From Amycolatopsis suaedae (GTDB lineage: Bacteria; Actinomycetota; Actinomycetes; Mycobacteriales; Pseudonocardiaceae): a DNA stretch of 64,000 nucleotides. Below the pieces are notes generated by a model, which saw only the letters and a list, made by a program, of their open reading frames with translations, made no database searches and was not told where the DNA came from. Positions within the stretch are counted from its first letter, which is position 1. Each line of letters begins with the position of its first letter. A program made the translations under genes and the position numbers. The stretch lies in assembly GCF_004214935.1 (NCBI RefSeq), contig NZ_SFCC01000020.1, positions 62,001 through 126,000 on the forward strand. The letters are read 5' to 3'. Shown one piece after another: positions 46,423-56,743 of the stretch.

Positions 46423-46715
46423 CGCGATCTGAAACTAGCGTGCCGGATAGTGGGACCAGGCGGGCGGGAACGTGCAACTCGCGGGTCCGGAACGGACGAC
46501 TCGCGCGTGGGAACGTACGACTCGCGCGAACGGGCCATTCACGCGGGTGACCGGCGCGAGGTGAGAAACCCGGTCCACATGGTGAGTTCTGCGCTCACGC
46601 ACGCGAGTTCTGCGTTCCGGACCGCGAGTTCTGCACTCGGGCCCACCCACCTTGCCCTGCAAGCACCTCGGACTTTGCCGGGACCTTCCGTGTGACGTGA
46701 TGAAGGTGGCCTTCA
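46423..46715. repeat. Composite repeat element C
   Basis: Occupies most of the 503-nt gap before the acyltransferase gene. From CGCGATCTG (46423) it runs parallel to element A from 15631: AGTGGGACCAG, 21/22-nt units with ACTCGCG (about 46469-46526), the core GTGACCGGC...GTGAGAAACCC (46548-46571), reversed 21-nt units (46583-46638) and a right end with CGGACTTTGCCGGG and GATGAAGGTGGCCTTCAT (46669-46715). About 98 nt spanning the core align with A with ~15 differences by my count. The left inner end and forward 21-nt units of A are missing. 46716-46840 shows a GGAAGG ribosome site but no clear promoter. Confidence 0.82.
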
Positions 46716-46840
46716 TGCGCTTCCCGGCCCGGGAGCCGCGATGGTTAGCCCCGCCGAAACACGGTGACCACTCGTCTGTCACGTTGTCCGTGTGCACTGG
46801 ACGTGCTCACGCCGACACGAGACGAGACGGAAGGTCGTAC

Positions 46841-48175
46841 ATGGCGGACAGCCAGCTCAGCGGGCTCGACATCGCGTTCCTCTGCCTGGAGGGCCAGCAC
46901 TCGCCCATGCACATGGGCGCGGTGGCCGTGTTCACCCCCGGTGACGACGGCCCGATCGACACCCGCGGCCTGGCGACCCTGCTCGCCGAGCGTGCCGCAG
47001 GCATCCCCCAGCTGCGCCGCCACCAGCGCACCACCCTGCTGCCGCCGGGCGGCGCCACCTGGGTCGAGGACCCGCACTTCGACCCCGCCGCCCACATCCG
47101 GCTCGACCGGGTCAGCACGCTCTACGACGACGACCCGCTGACCACCTACGCCGGCGACTGGATCGCCGAGCCGCTGCCGATGGACCGTCCGCTGTGGGAC
47201 CTGCGGCTCGTCGACGGCCTGCCCGGCGGCGCGGTGGCGCTGCTGCTCAAGCTCCACCACGCGGTGACCGACGGCGCGGGTGCCGTCGGCATCGGGGCGG
47301 GGCTGCTGGACCCGGTGCCCGTCCCCCGGCGGGCGGCACCCACCTCGTGCGTCCAGCGGCGAACGGCCCGGTCGCCGCTGGACGCGCTGCGACAGGGCGT
47401 GTCGTCGGCGCTGAGCCAGGCCGGTGAGGGCGCCGCGATCGCGTCGTCCGTGCTGCGTGCCGCCCGGCCCTACCCGGTCTCCCCGATCGCCGCGCCCAGG
47501 GCGGCCCAGCGCCGTCTCGGTTTCGTGCGGCTCGATCTCGCCGACATCCGCAGGGTGCGTGCCGCACACGGCGGGACCACCAACGACGTCGTCCTCACCG
47601 TGGTCGCGGGCGCGTTGCGGGACTGGCTGATCAACCGCGGCAGGCGGGCCGACGGCCGGACCCTGCGCGCGCTGATCCCGGTCAGCGTGCGGGCCAGGGC
47701 CGGGGCGGGGGCCACGGCAGGCAACCAGCTCTCCGGCTACCTGTGCGACCTGCCGGTCGGGCTCGACGACCCGGTCGAGCGGCTGCGGGCGGTCCGCCGG
47801 TCGATGACCGCGGCCAAGCGGGGCGGGCCGACCACGGGCGCGGGGGCGTTCCCGCTGCTGGCCGGCCGGCTGCCCGCCGGCGTGCACCGGCTGGCGACCC
47901 GGGCCGCGGGCATGGCCGCACCGCTGCTGTTCGACACGGTGGTGACCACCGTCCCGATCCCGCGCGCACGGCTGACGGTCGGCGGCCACCCGCTGCGCGA
48001 GGTGTTCCCGCTGGTCCCGCTGCCGGCGAACCAGGCACTGGGCATCGCCGTGGCCGTGCACCGCGACGCCGTGCACATCGGCCTGCAGGCCAACGGCGCG
48101 GCCGTGCCCGAACTCGGATCACTGCGGGACGCCTTCCTCAAGGCCGGCGAGCGGCTGGTTCAGCTCTGCCACTGA
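46841..48175 (+). CDS. Wax ester synthase/diacylglycerol acyltransferase
   Basis: A 444-residue WS/DGAT enzyme making triacylglycerol or wax esters, storage lipids of actinobacteria. It starts LSGLDIAFLCLEGQHSPMHMG; the catalytic HHxxxDG motif is HHAVTDG at residues 139-145; TNDVVLTVVAGALRDWL and the C-terminal LRDAFLKAGERL are present. ATG 46841 follows GGAAGG; the open frame upstream runs through element C and is not coding. Confidence 0.92.
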   Translation: MADSQLSGLDIAFLCLEGQHSPMHMGAVAVFTPGDDGPIDTRGLATLLAERAAGIPQLRRHQRTTLLPPGGATWVEDPHFDPAAHIRLDRVSTLYDDDPLTTYAGDWIAEPLPMDRPLWDLRLVDGLPGGAVALLLKLHHAVTDGAGAVGIGAGLLDPVPVPRRAAPTSCVQRRTARSPLDALRQGVSSALSQAGEGAAIASSVLRAARPYPVSPIAAPRAAQRRLGFVRLDLADIRRVRAAHGGTTNDVVLTVVAGALRDWLINRGRRADGRTLRALIPVSVRARAGAGATAGNQLSGYLCDLPVGLDDPVERLRAVRRSMTAAKRGGPTTGAGAFPLLAGRLPAGVHRLATRAAGMAAPLLFDTVVTTVPIPRARLTVGGHPLREVFPLVPLPANQALGIAVAVHRDAVHIGLQANGAAVPELGSLRDAFLKAGERLVQLCH

Positions 48176-48302
48176 CCGGACATCCCACCCCGGCAATATC
48201 CGTCTTCAGAACGATGCCGCGCCGCGGAACTCGCTGGCAACCTGTCAGCGTGCGCGAGCGTCATTGCTGTGACGTGGGGTTTGTTCGGGTATGGGGGCTG
48301 TT

Positions 48303-50840
48303 GTGAGATTCCGTTTGCTGGGACCTGTCGAGGTCCAGGGGCCCAACGGGGTGGTGCCGCTCGGCGGGCCGAAGACCAAGGCGGTGCTCGTCTCGCTGCT
48401 CCTCCGGCACGGTCAGGTGGTGCCGTCGGAGTTGCTGGTGGAGTCGGTGTGGGGCGACGAGCGGCCCCCGTCCGCGTTGTCGACGCTGCACTCCTACGTC
48501 TCCCGGCTGCGCCGGGCACTGGCCGGCGCCAGCGCCGGTGAGGACCGGATCACCACCGTTGCCGACGGGTACCGGATCGTCGTCAGCCCGGCCGAGCTCG
48601 ACGTCGAGGAGTTCCACGCACTGCGTGAGCGGGCCCAGCGGGCCGTCGACGCCGACGATCTGAAGACGGCCAGGGCAGTGCTGCGCCAGGCGCTGGCACT
48701 GCGGGCGGGCCCGATCCTGTCCGGCGTGCCCGGCGTGTTCGCCGACACCAAGGCCACCCTGCTGGAGGACCTCTGGCAGAGCACGCACGAGGAGTGCCTC
48801 GGCATCGACCTGCGGCTCGGCCTGCACCAGGACATCCTGCCCGAGCTGCGGGTGGCGTGGCGGGAACAGCCGATGCGCGAGCCGCTGGCAGGCAAGCTGA
48901 TGCTGGCGCTGCACCGGTGCGGCCAGTCCGCGGAGGCGCTGGCCGTGTTCCGGCACACCCGCGACGCCCTGGTCGACGAGCTCGGCATCGAGCCGGGAAT
49001 GTCGCTGCGCACCCTGCACGAGCAGATCCTCAACGACGACCCCGCCCTGCACAGCCGCCACGACCAGGCGTCCCGGCCGCATCGCGGACTGCCCCGCAGC
49101 GTCGCCGACTTCACCGGACGGGCCGCGGAACTGGCCAGGCTCACCGCCGACGACGGCGGGCAGGGGCCGGTCATCTGGACCATCGACGGCATGGCTGGCG
49201 TCGGCAAGACCGCGCTGGCGTTGCGGGCGGCACACCTGCTCGCCGGCCGGCACCCGGACCTGCAGCTGCTGGTGGACCTGCGCGGGCACACGCCGGGACG
49301 CCGCCCGCACGAGCCGGAGCAGGCGCTGGAGATCATGCTCGGCGCACTCGGCGTCCGGCCGTCGAGCATGCCGGCGACCGAGGAGGAACGCGCGTCGCTG
49401 TGGCGTTCGATGACGGCCGACCGCCGTGCGCTCGTCGTGTTCGACGACGCGGCCTCCGCCGCCCAGGTCCGCCCGCTGCTGCCTGCCGGGCGGGACTGCG
49501 TGGTGCTGGTGACCAGCCGCGGCCGACTGTCCGAACTGGACGGAACGCGCACGCTCAGCCTGGAACCACTTCCCGCCCGCGACGCCGAGACCCTGTTCGG
49601 CAACATCGTCGGCGCCGACCGCGCGGAACGCGAGCCCGCAGCGGTGGCCGAGGCCGTCGAGATCTGCGGTCACCTCCCGCTGGCCATCCGGGTCGCGGCG
49701 GGCAGGCTCCGGTCGCGGCCGGCGTGGAGTGTCGCGCAGCTGGCGCAGCGGCTGCGCGACGAGACCAGCAGGCTGGCCGAACTGACCGGGCCGGAGTTCG
49801 GCGTCACGTCGGCACTGCAGCTGTGCTACTCGCACCTCGGCGAGGAGGAGCGGCGCTTCTTCCGCATGCTCGGCCTGCACCTGGACAGCGAGTTCGACGC
49901 GTTCTACGCCGCGGCGGCGAGCGGCGTCGACCCCGGCCGTGCCGAGGCCCTGCTGGAAAGCCTCGTCGACGTGCACATGCTGCAACAACCCAGTTTCGGC
50001 CGTTATCAGCTACACGCGCTGCTCCGGCTCTACGCCATGGACCGGCTGCGGGCCGAGGAGCCCGCCCTGGGGCGTCGCGCGGCCGTGCAGCGCGTCCTGC
50101 ATTACCTGACGCACACGCAGCACAACCTGTACCGCACGCTGTTCCCCTCGGCGCGGCCGCTTCCGCTCGGCCCGCCGCCCTCCGGTGTCACGCCGCGGAC
50201 GTTCGGCACGCCCGAGGAGGCACTGCGCTGGCGGGAGATGGAACGGCTGGGCCTGCTCAACTCCCGGGTCGGCATCCCGCTGACCGACCTGTCCCGGCCG
50301 GGCAGGCGCATCCCGTGGTCGCGGCTGGGCCCGTCGTTCCGGCGCCTGCACGTCATCGGGCGCATGCTCGCCGCGCCGCTGGCCTGGCCGTGCCCCGGGC
50401 GGCACACGGCCATGCTGACCGAGGGCGCGATTCTGGGCGACATCGGCGTGCTGTGCGCGTGGCAGCGGCAGTACGACCAGGCACGGCAGTACCACCTGCG
50501 GGCCCTCGAGCTGTTCCGCGCCGCCGACGGGCCGGTCAACGAGGCCGCGACCCTGTGCGCACTGGGCGCGCTGTCGCTGTACCTCGGTCAGCCCGCCGCG
50601 GCACTCAACCACTACCGGCAGGCCCGCAAGGTCTACCTGCGGCTGGGCGAGAGCTGGGGTCGCGGGCTGACGCACACCGGCATGGCGCTGGCGCTGGACC
50701 GCCTCGGCAGGCCGACCGAGGCACTGCACTGGGCCGAGGCCGCGGTGGACGTCCTCGGCGGCACCGACGGCCACCGGGAACTCGCGGTGGCCGCGGAGCT
50801 GGCCGACCGGACCAGGACCTGCCTGACCCTCGCCGGATGA
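48303..50840 (+). CDS. SARP/AfsR-type NB-ARC-TPR regulator
   Basis: A ~845-residue transcription factor. Residues ~1-95 form an OmpR-type winged helix (VRFRLLGPVEVQ, ALSTLHSYVSRLRRAL), ~96-250 the bacterial activation domain, then NB-ARC with Walker A GMAGVGKTALAL and Walker B RALVVFDDAA, and C-terminal TPRs (YHLRALELFRAADGPVNEA and next). AfsR-like proteins control antibiotic clusters or global metabolism; no biosynthetic cluster is in view. GTG 48303 matches the usual MRFRLLG start and has ATGGGGG before it; ATG 48291 is an alternative. Confidence 0.9.
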   Translation: MRFRLLGPVEVQGPNGVVPLGGPKTKAVLVSLLLRHGQVVPSELLVESVWGDERPPSALSTLHSYVSRLRRALAGASAGEDRITTVADGYRIVVSPAELDVEEFHALRERAQRAVDADDLKTARAVLRQALALRAGPILSGVPGVFADTKATLLEDLWQSTHEECLGIDLRLGLHQDILPELRVAWREQPMREPLAGKLMLALHRCGQSAEALAVFRHTRDALVDELGIEPGMSLRTLHEQILNDDPALHSRHDQASRPHRGLPRSVADFTGRAAELARLTADDGGQGPVIWTIDGMAGVGKTALALRAAHLLAGRHPDLQLLVDLRGHTPGRRPHEPEQALEIMLGALGVRPSSMPATEEERASLWRSMTADRRALVVFDDAASAAQVRPLLPAGRDCVVLVTSRGRLSELDGTRTLSLEPLPARDAETLFGNIVGADRAEREPAAVAEAVEICGHLPLAIRVAAGRLRSRPAWSVAQLAQRLRDETSRLAELTGPEFGVTSALQLCYSHLGEEERRFFRMLGLHLDSEFDAFYAAAASGVDPGRAEALLESLVDVHMLQQPSFGRYQLHALLRLYAMDRLRAEEPALGRRAAVQRVLHYLTHTQHNLYRTLFPSARPLPLGPPPSGVTPRTFGTPEEALRWREMERLGLLNSRVGIPLTDLSRPGRRIPWSRLGPSFRRLHVIGRMLAAPLAWPCPGRHTAMLTEGAILGDIGVLCAWQRQYDQARQYHLRALELFRAADGPVNEAATLCALGALSLYLGQPAAALNHYRQARKVYLRLGESWGRGLTHTGMALALDRLGRPTEALHWAEAAVDVLGGTDGHRELAVAAELADRTRTCLTLAG

Positions 50841-50847
50841 CCGGCCG

Positions 50848-51792
50848 TCAGGGGAAGCAGAGGCCGTCACAGACGAACAGCCCCCCGAACCCGCAACCGG
50901 GAGGGGTGACGGTGCACAGCGGACCGGAGGTCTGGACGCAGTGGCCGCCCGAGGTCGCGGAGCAGTAGTCACTGGCCGTGCTGCACCGGCAGTAGCCGAG
51001 CGGCGCCTGAGCCGTCGGGCCGCCCAGGTCGACGAGGAGCGTCCTGGCCCCGCTCTCACCGAAGGCGGACTCGGTGGCCGTTCGCAGGGCGTCGATCCGC
51101 GCGATGCGTTCGGCTTCGGCGGGATCGACGAACCGCAGGTTCGCCGGATCGCCGAAGAAGTCCCGCAGCCGGTCCAGCACCGCCGACTGCTCGGCCGTGA
51201 GACCGGCGTGCGCGGCACGGTAGCGCCGCACGTGCTCACTCCACAGCCGGCTGCGCACGGCCGGGGCCAGCTCGGCGTGGATGGCTCGCCGGTAGGTTGC
51301 GCTGTACCTGGTGAACTCGTCGAGCGTGGCCGGCAGGGCGTCACGGTTGCGCCGCGTCCACTCTATGGCTTTGGCGTAGGGATTCGCCGCGAACGCCGGG
51401 GTGCTGCCGCTCAGCACCAGCCCACCGGCCACCACGACACCCGCACCGAGACGCAGGAACTGCTTGCGGTCGATCCCGGCGGGCTCGTGGCGCCGGGTCA
51501 TCTCGTGCCGGACCTGGCCGAGAGCACGCAGGACCGCACCGGTGGCCCGCACGCCCAGCCTGCGCACCAGCGGAAGCGCCATCCCGAGCCTGGTCCAGGA
51601 CCGCACGGCGGCACCGTCGACCCGCAGCAGCGTGGGCTCCCAGGGCGCGTCGTTGCCGAGCCATCCCCGTACGTCCGGATCGGTCAGCGGCAGGATCTCC
51701 AGCCTGCCGCCGCTGGCCTCGGCGACCGCGGCCGACATCCTCCGGCAGGCACCACACGAACCATCGAACGCGAGAATCCATCTCGACCCCAC
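50848..51792 (-). CDS. Thioredoxin-fold protein with fulvocin-like Cys-rich tail
   Basis: A 314-residue three-part protein. Residues ~1-95 resemble DCC-type thiol-disulfide oxidoreductases with DGSCGACRR (Cys13, Cys16). At 108-135 a basic segment (DRKQFLRLGAG) precedes a hydrophobic stretch ending in AFA, like a Tat-type or anchor sequence but internal. Residues ~140-265 are helical and charged. The last 48 carry eight cysteines (268, 270, 277, 285, 293, 300, 308, 312) in the style of proteins annotated as bacteriocin fulvocin C-related. Bacteriocin activity is an inference. GTG 51792 follows GGGGAC. It converges on the SARP gene with a 7-nt gap. Confidence 0.75.
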   Translation of the reverse strand: MGSRWILAFDGSCGACRRMSAAVAEASGGRLEILPLTDPDVRGWLGNDAPWEPTLLRVDGAAVRSWTRLGMALPLVRRLGVRATGAVLRALGQVRHEMTRRHEPAGIDRKQFLRLGAGVVVAGGLVLSGSTPAFAANPYAKAIEWTRRNRDALPATLDEFTRYSATYRRAIHAELAPAVRSRLWSEHVRRYRAAHAGLTAEQSAVLDRLRDFFGDPANLRFVDPAEAERIARIDALRTATESAFGESGARTLLVDLGGPTAQAPLGYCRCSTASDYCSATSGGHCVQTSGPLCTVTPPGCGFGGLFVCDGLCFP

Positions 51793-51841
51793 GGTGTCCC
51801 CATTTCCCCGGTGTGACGAAAACGGGGCGACTGTAAGCTCA

Positions 51842-51906
51842 CCCGCTTGCAAAGTCCTTGTGCCGGGAGAGCCAGGTCACCAGGGGCGCAGGTCAACGCA
51901 AGCGGG
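51842..51906. other. Inverted repeat upstream of DAHP synthase
   Basis: CCCGCTTGC (51842-51850) and GCAAGCGGG (51898-51906), perfect 9-nt arms 47 nt apart, between the fulvocin-like and DAHP synthase genes. It lies upstream of the predicted leaderless start, so an operator loop is as likely as an RNA structure. Confidence 0.35.
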
Positions 51907-51921
51907 GCGGCTCGGAGGCGG

Positions 51922-51927
51922 TAGCCT
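51922..51927 (+). promoter_or_regulatory. -10 box for leaderless DAHP synthase
   Basis: TAGCCT, 7 nt, GTG at 51935. Confidence 0.5.
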
Positions 51928-51934
51928 GAGGCGC

Positions 51935-53377
<1,443 letters not shown>

Positions 53378-53382
53378 CCACG

Positions 53383-54321
53383 GTGCCCACCCAGGAGGAC
53401 GTGCTCGGGTACTTCGACACGCTGTCGAACTGGGGACGGTGGGGCGAGGACGACGAACTCGGCACGCTGAACCACATCACCGACGACGTCCGGCTGGCGG
53501 CGGCGCGGGCCGTGCGGCACGGCCGGAGCGTGTCGTGTGCGTGGGAGATCGCCGTGCCGGAGGAGATGGAGCGGTCGACGACGTCCTGCCCGTGTGCCGC
53601 CGACATGCCGGGCGCCGAGAACATGCCGCTGCCCGGGTTCCGCAACGACCGGCGCTGGGGCTTCTCGAACGAGCGGCTCGGCATCATGTTCCACGGCAAC
53701 ACCATCACCCACGTCGACTCCCCGTGTCACCTGTTCTGGGACGGCACGATGTACAACGGGCGCTCGCACTCCCTGGTCGACGCCGAGACGGGATCGGTGT
53801 GGGCGGCCGTCACGGCGGCGGCGAACGGGATCGTCACGCGTGGTGTCCTGCTGGACATCGCGCGGGTGCGCGACGTGCCGTGGCTGGAGCCGGGGCAGGG
53901 TGTGTTCCCCGAGGATCTCGAGGAGGCCGAGCGTCGCCAGGGCGTGCGGGTGCGCCCCGGCGACGCGGTACTCCTGCGCACCGGCTACGGCCGCGCCCGG
54001 CACGAGGCCGGTGTGGCGGACGGCTTCATGCAGGCCGGCTGGCACGTGTCCTGCCTGCCGTGGCTACACGAACGGGACGTCGCGCTGATCGGCGCCGACA
54101 CCCCTCAGGACGTGCAGCCGTCCGGGTACGACGACGTGCTGATGCCGGTGCACGCTGTCGGTCTCGTCGCGATGGGCCTGTGGCTGCTCGACAACTGCGA
54201 CCTGGAGGGGTGCGCGGCGACGGCCGCCGAACTCGGCCAGTGGGACTTCCAGCTCGCGGTGGCGCCGGTCCGCTTCGCGGGCACCTCCGGCAGCCCGGTC
54301 AACCCCATCGCCACCTTCTGA
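53383..54321 (+). CDS. Cyclase/kynurenine formamidase-like hydrolase
   Basis: A 312-residue metal-dependent hydrolase of the cyclase family (PF04199 type). The metal motif is MFHGNTITHVDSPCH near residue 105; LIGADTPQDVQ and VLMPVHAVGLVAMG complete the site. Family members hydrolyse N-formylkynurenine, isatin or similar amides or lactones. It sits 5 nt after the DAHP synthase stop, so an aromatic-amino-acid substrate is tempting but unproven. GTG 53383; no alternative start fits the spacing. Confidence 0.82.
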   Translation: MPTQEDVLGYFDTLSNWGRWGEDDELGTLNHITDDVRLAAARAVRHGRSVSCAWEIAVPEEMERSTTSCPCAADMPGAENMPLPGFRNDRRWGFSNERLGIMFHGNTITHVDSPCHLFWDGTMYNGRSHSLVDAETGSVWAAVTAAANGIVTRGVLLDIARVRDVPWLEPGQGVFPEDLEEAERRQGVRVRPGDAVLLRTGYGRARHEAGVADGFMQAGWHVSCLPWLHERDVALIGADTPQDVQPSGYDDVLMPVHAVGLVAMGLWLLDNCDLEGCAATAAELGQWDFQLAVAPVRFAGTSGSPVNPIATF

Positions 54322-54331
54322 CCCGGCCGGG

Positions 54332-55261
54332 TCAGGCCGCCTGCGCCTGGTTGTAGAGGGCCTGCGCCTCGGCGCCGAAGTACGGGCCGAACATGGTGCC
54401 CGGCAGGAACACGTAACCGAAACTGTTCACCGACGCCTGCACACCGGTGCCGGTGCTCTCGTCGAACCGCAGGAACCACGGGCCGCCGCTGGAGCCGCCG
54501 GTCATGTTGCACCGCATGCCGTGGTCGCGGGTCAGCAGGAAGTCGGTCGTCGTCGGACCGCTGCAGTAGATCAGCTTCGAGCCGTCGTACGGGGCCGCCG
54601 CCGGGTAGCCGAACGAGTACATCGGCTGGTTGCGCTGCTGGTTGAACGCGAGCCCCTGACCGCCGACGACATCGGTCAGCGACCGGCCGCCGACCTGGTT
54701 GACCACGGCCGCGCCGACGTCGTGGTTCATGTCCTCATTGGACACCCACTGCGGCGGGGCGAGGGTGGCCCGCGCCGTCCACTCGCCGTACGGGGCGTTG
54801 CCCGCGTTGTAGCCGGGCACGAACATCCAGTTGGTGTGCCACGCGCCCTGGTACTTGACGCAGTGCCCCGCGGTGATGACGACGCTGCGGTTGCCACTGG
54901 TCACCGCGTCACCACTGCAGGATGCCTGCCGCCCGCCCATGGTGAAGAACACCCGCCCGGCGGTCTTGGTCACCTCGCCGCCACCGGTCCACGCGGAACC
55001 GCCGTTGGGAAACGCCGTCGGCTCGATCACCGTGGGCAGGCCTGCGGCGACGTCGGCGGGGGCGAACTTCGCCGGCTTCAGCAGCCGTTCCATCGGGATC
55101 GCCGAACGCATTCGCTCCGGCGTCCAGAAGTCGGCGACCGCGGTGGCTTCCGCGACGGTGTCGGCCGCCGCCCGCATGGTCGACGGTGCCGCCGCGGCAG
55201 GCGCGGTGAGCACCGTCGTCGCGAGACCGGCCGCCACCAGCCCGAGCAGGAGTTTTCGCAT
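54332..55261 (-). CDS. Secreted trypsin-like serine protease
   Basis: A 309-residue exported protease. Signal peptide ends near TAPAAAA; a ~80-residue pro-region follows. The triad is visible: His in VVITAGHCV, Asp in NHDVGAAVV, Ser in GGSSGGPW. Cysteines at ASCSG and AGHC, and at IYCSG and MRCNM, give two likely disulfides. ATG 55261 follows GGTGGCG weakly. Ten nt separate its end from the converging cyclase. Confidence 0.88.
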   Translation of the reverse strand: MRKLLLGLVAAGLATTVLTAPAAAAPSTMRAAADTVAEATAVADFWTPERMRSAIPMERLLKPAKFAPADVAAGLPTVIEPTAFPNGGSAWTGGGEVTKTAGRVFFTMGGRQASCSGDAVTSGNRSVVITAGHCVKYQGAWHTNWMFVPGYNAGNAPYGEWTARATLAPPQWVSNEDMNHDVGAAVVNQVGGRSLTDVVGGQGLAFNQQRNQPMYSFGYPAAAPYDGSKLIYCSGPTTTDFLLTRDHGMRCNMTGGSSGGPWFLRFDESTGTGVQASVNSFGYVFLPGTMFGPYFGAEAQALYNQAQAA

Positions 55262-55460
55262 GACGCCACCTTCCGCCTGAGGGGTGAATTGTCGTAACGC
55301 CAATCGAACAAACCGACAGTAAGTACCCGATTACAGCCGGACAAGCCAGCATTCGGCGGGCACGACTGCGCCGGACGGCGCAGCGGTGGGGCCAGCCACC
55401 CCAGCACACCGGTGGTCTGCGCCCTGGCCGAACCGGCAGGCAACCGGCAGTCTCGATTTC

Positions 55461-56654
55461 ATGACGAAACGAAGAATCCTCGCCGCCACACTGGGGGCGG
55501 CCCTCGCCGTGACGCTGGTCGCCACTCCCGCGTCCGCGACGGGTCACTCACGCGGCGAGCTGCTGTCTACAGTGGACCTCGGCGGGCTGACCGCCGAGGA
55601 GCTGACCGGCAAGCTGGCGAAGGGACCGCTCGCGGGCCAGCGCGCCGAGCACGGCGTCGACTCCTACCGCGTCACCTATCGCACGATCGACCCCCACGGA
55701 AAGGCGACGACGGCGAGCGGCCTGGTCGTCCTGCCCCGCACCACGCAGCGACGCCTGGACGTCGTGTCCTACCTGCACGGGACCCGCGCGTCCCGGCACG
55801 ACGTGGCGTCGGTGCAGGACAACCTCGACCGGACCAGCGCCCTGCTGCTCGCCGCCGCCGGCGACGTCGTGACCGCACCCGACTACCTCGGGCTGGGCAC
55901 CGGACCGGGCAAGCACCCCTACATGCACACCGCGTCGGAGACGACGGCGTCGGTCGACCTGCTGCGGGCGGCCAGGGAACTCACCAGGCGCAAGGGGGTG
56001 TGGCTGGACCCCCGGGTGCGGGTGACCGGGTTCTCCCAGGGCGGCAAGGCGGCCATGGCGGTGGGCCGCGCACTGCGCTCCGGCGCCGACCGGCACTTCC
56101 GGCTGGGCGCACTCGCCCCGATCGCCGGTCCCTACGACATCGAGCACGCCGAGCTGCCGGGGATCTTCGACGGCAGGGTCAACCCGCGGTCTGCGATGTT
56201 CTACCTGGCCTACTACACGGTCTCGATGAACCGCCTGTACCCGATCTACCGCGATCCCGCCGAGGTGTTCCGCGAGCCGTACGCCGCCGTGGTGGAGAAG
56301 CTGTTCGACAACGAGACCAGCGAACGGCAGATCATGGAGGCCCTGCCCGCGACGCCTGCGGAGCTGTTCACCGAGTCGTTCATGGCACGGCTGCGTGCCC
56401 CCTCCGGGGTGCTGCTGCGGGTGATCAGGGACACCGACGGCACCTGCGCGGACTGGCGGCCGGGCGTGCCGGTGCTGCTGTTCGCGGGGCGTAACGACAC
56501 CGACGTCCCGTTCGCCAACGCCGAGAACTGCGCGGCCGACCTGCGTTCCTCAGGCGCGCCCGCTCGGGTGATGGACGCGGGAGCGGTGGACCACTTCGGC
56601 TCGTGGTTCCGGTCGCTGCCGAAGGTGCGCGACTGGTTCGCCCACGCGCGCTGA
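55461..56654 (+). CDS. Secreted lipase-family alpha/beta hydrolase
   Basis: A 397-residue exported hydrolase of the secretory (LIP) lipase family. Signal peptide ends at ATPASA. The nucleophile elbow is GFSQGG, the acid is expected in GRNDTDVPF and the histidine in AGAVDHFG. ATG 55461 opens the signal peptide; earlier frame without signal is rejected. It converges on gltD with a perfect 57-nt hairpin between. Confidence 0.88.
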   Translation: MTKRRILAATLGAALAVTLVATPASATGHSRGELLSTVDLGGLTAEELTGKLAKGPLAGQRAEHGVDSYRVTYRTIDPHGKATTASGLVVLPRTTQRRLDVVSYLHGTRASRHDVASVQDNLDRTSALLLAAAGDVVTAPDYLGLGTGPGKHPYMHTASETTASVDLLRAARELTRRKGVWLDPRVRVTGFSQGGKAAMAVGRALRSGADRHFRLGALAPIAGPYDIEHAELPGIFDGRVNPRSAMFYLAYYTVSMNRLYPIYRDPAEVFREPYAAVVEKLFDNETSERQIMEALPATPAELFTESFMARLRAPSGVLLRVIRDTDGTCADWRPGVPVLLFAGRNDTDVPFANAENCAADLRSSGAPARVMDAGAVDHFGSWFRSLPKVRDWFAHAR

Positions 56655-56676
56655 CCCGCAGTTCCGGCCGGGCAAA

Positions 56677-56733
56677 AGCACGTGAAGGCCACCTTCATTA
56701 CGTCTCACGTAATGAAGGTGGCCTTCACGTGCT
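56677..56733. terminator. GTGAAGG hairpin element, perfect copy 3
   Basis: Arms 56677-56703 and 56707-56733 are exact complements (27 bp) around CTC. It lies 23 nt after the lipase stop and 10 nt from the gltD stop on the other strand, an obvious bidirectional terminator position. It is the best reference for the repeat family in this window. Confidence 0.88.
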
Positions 56734-56743
56734 CTGACCGGGA

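Noticed and set aside
46652..46840. Longer N-terminus for the WS/DGAT gene
   Set aside because: The extra codons run through the right end of repeat element C; ATG 46841 has a ribosome site and the family N-terminus.
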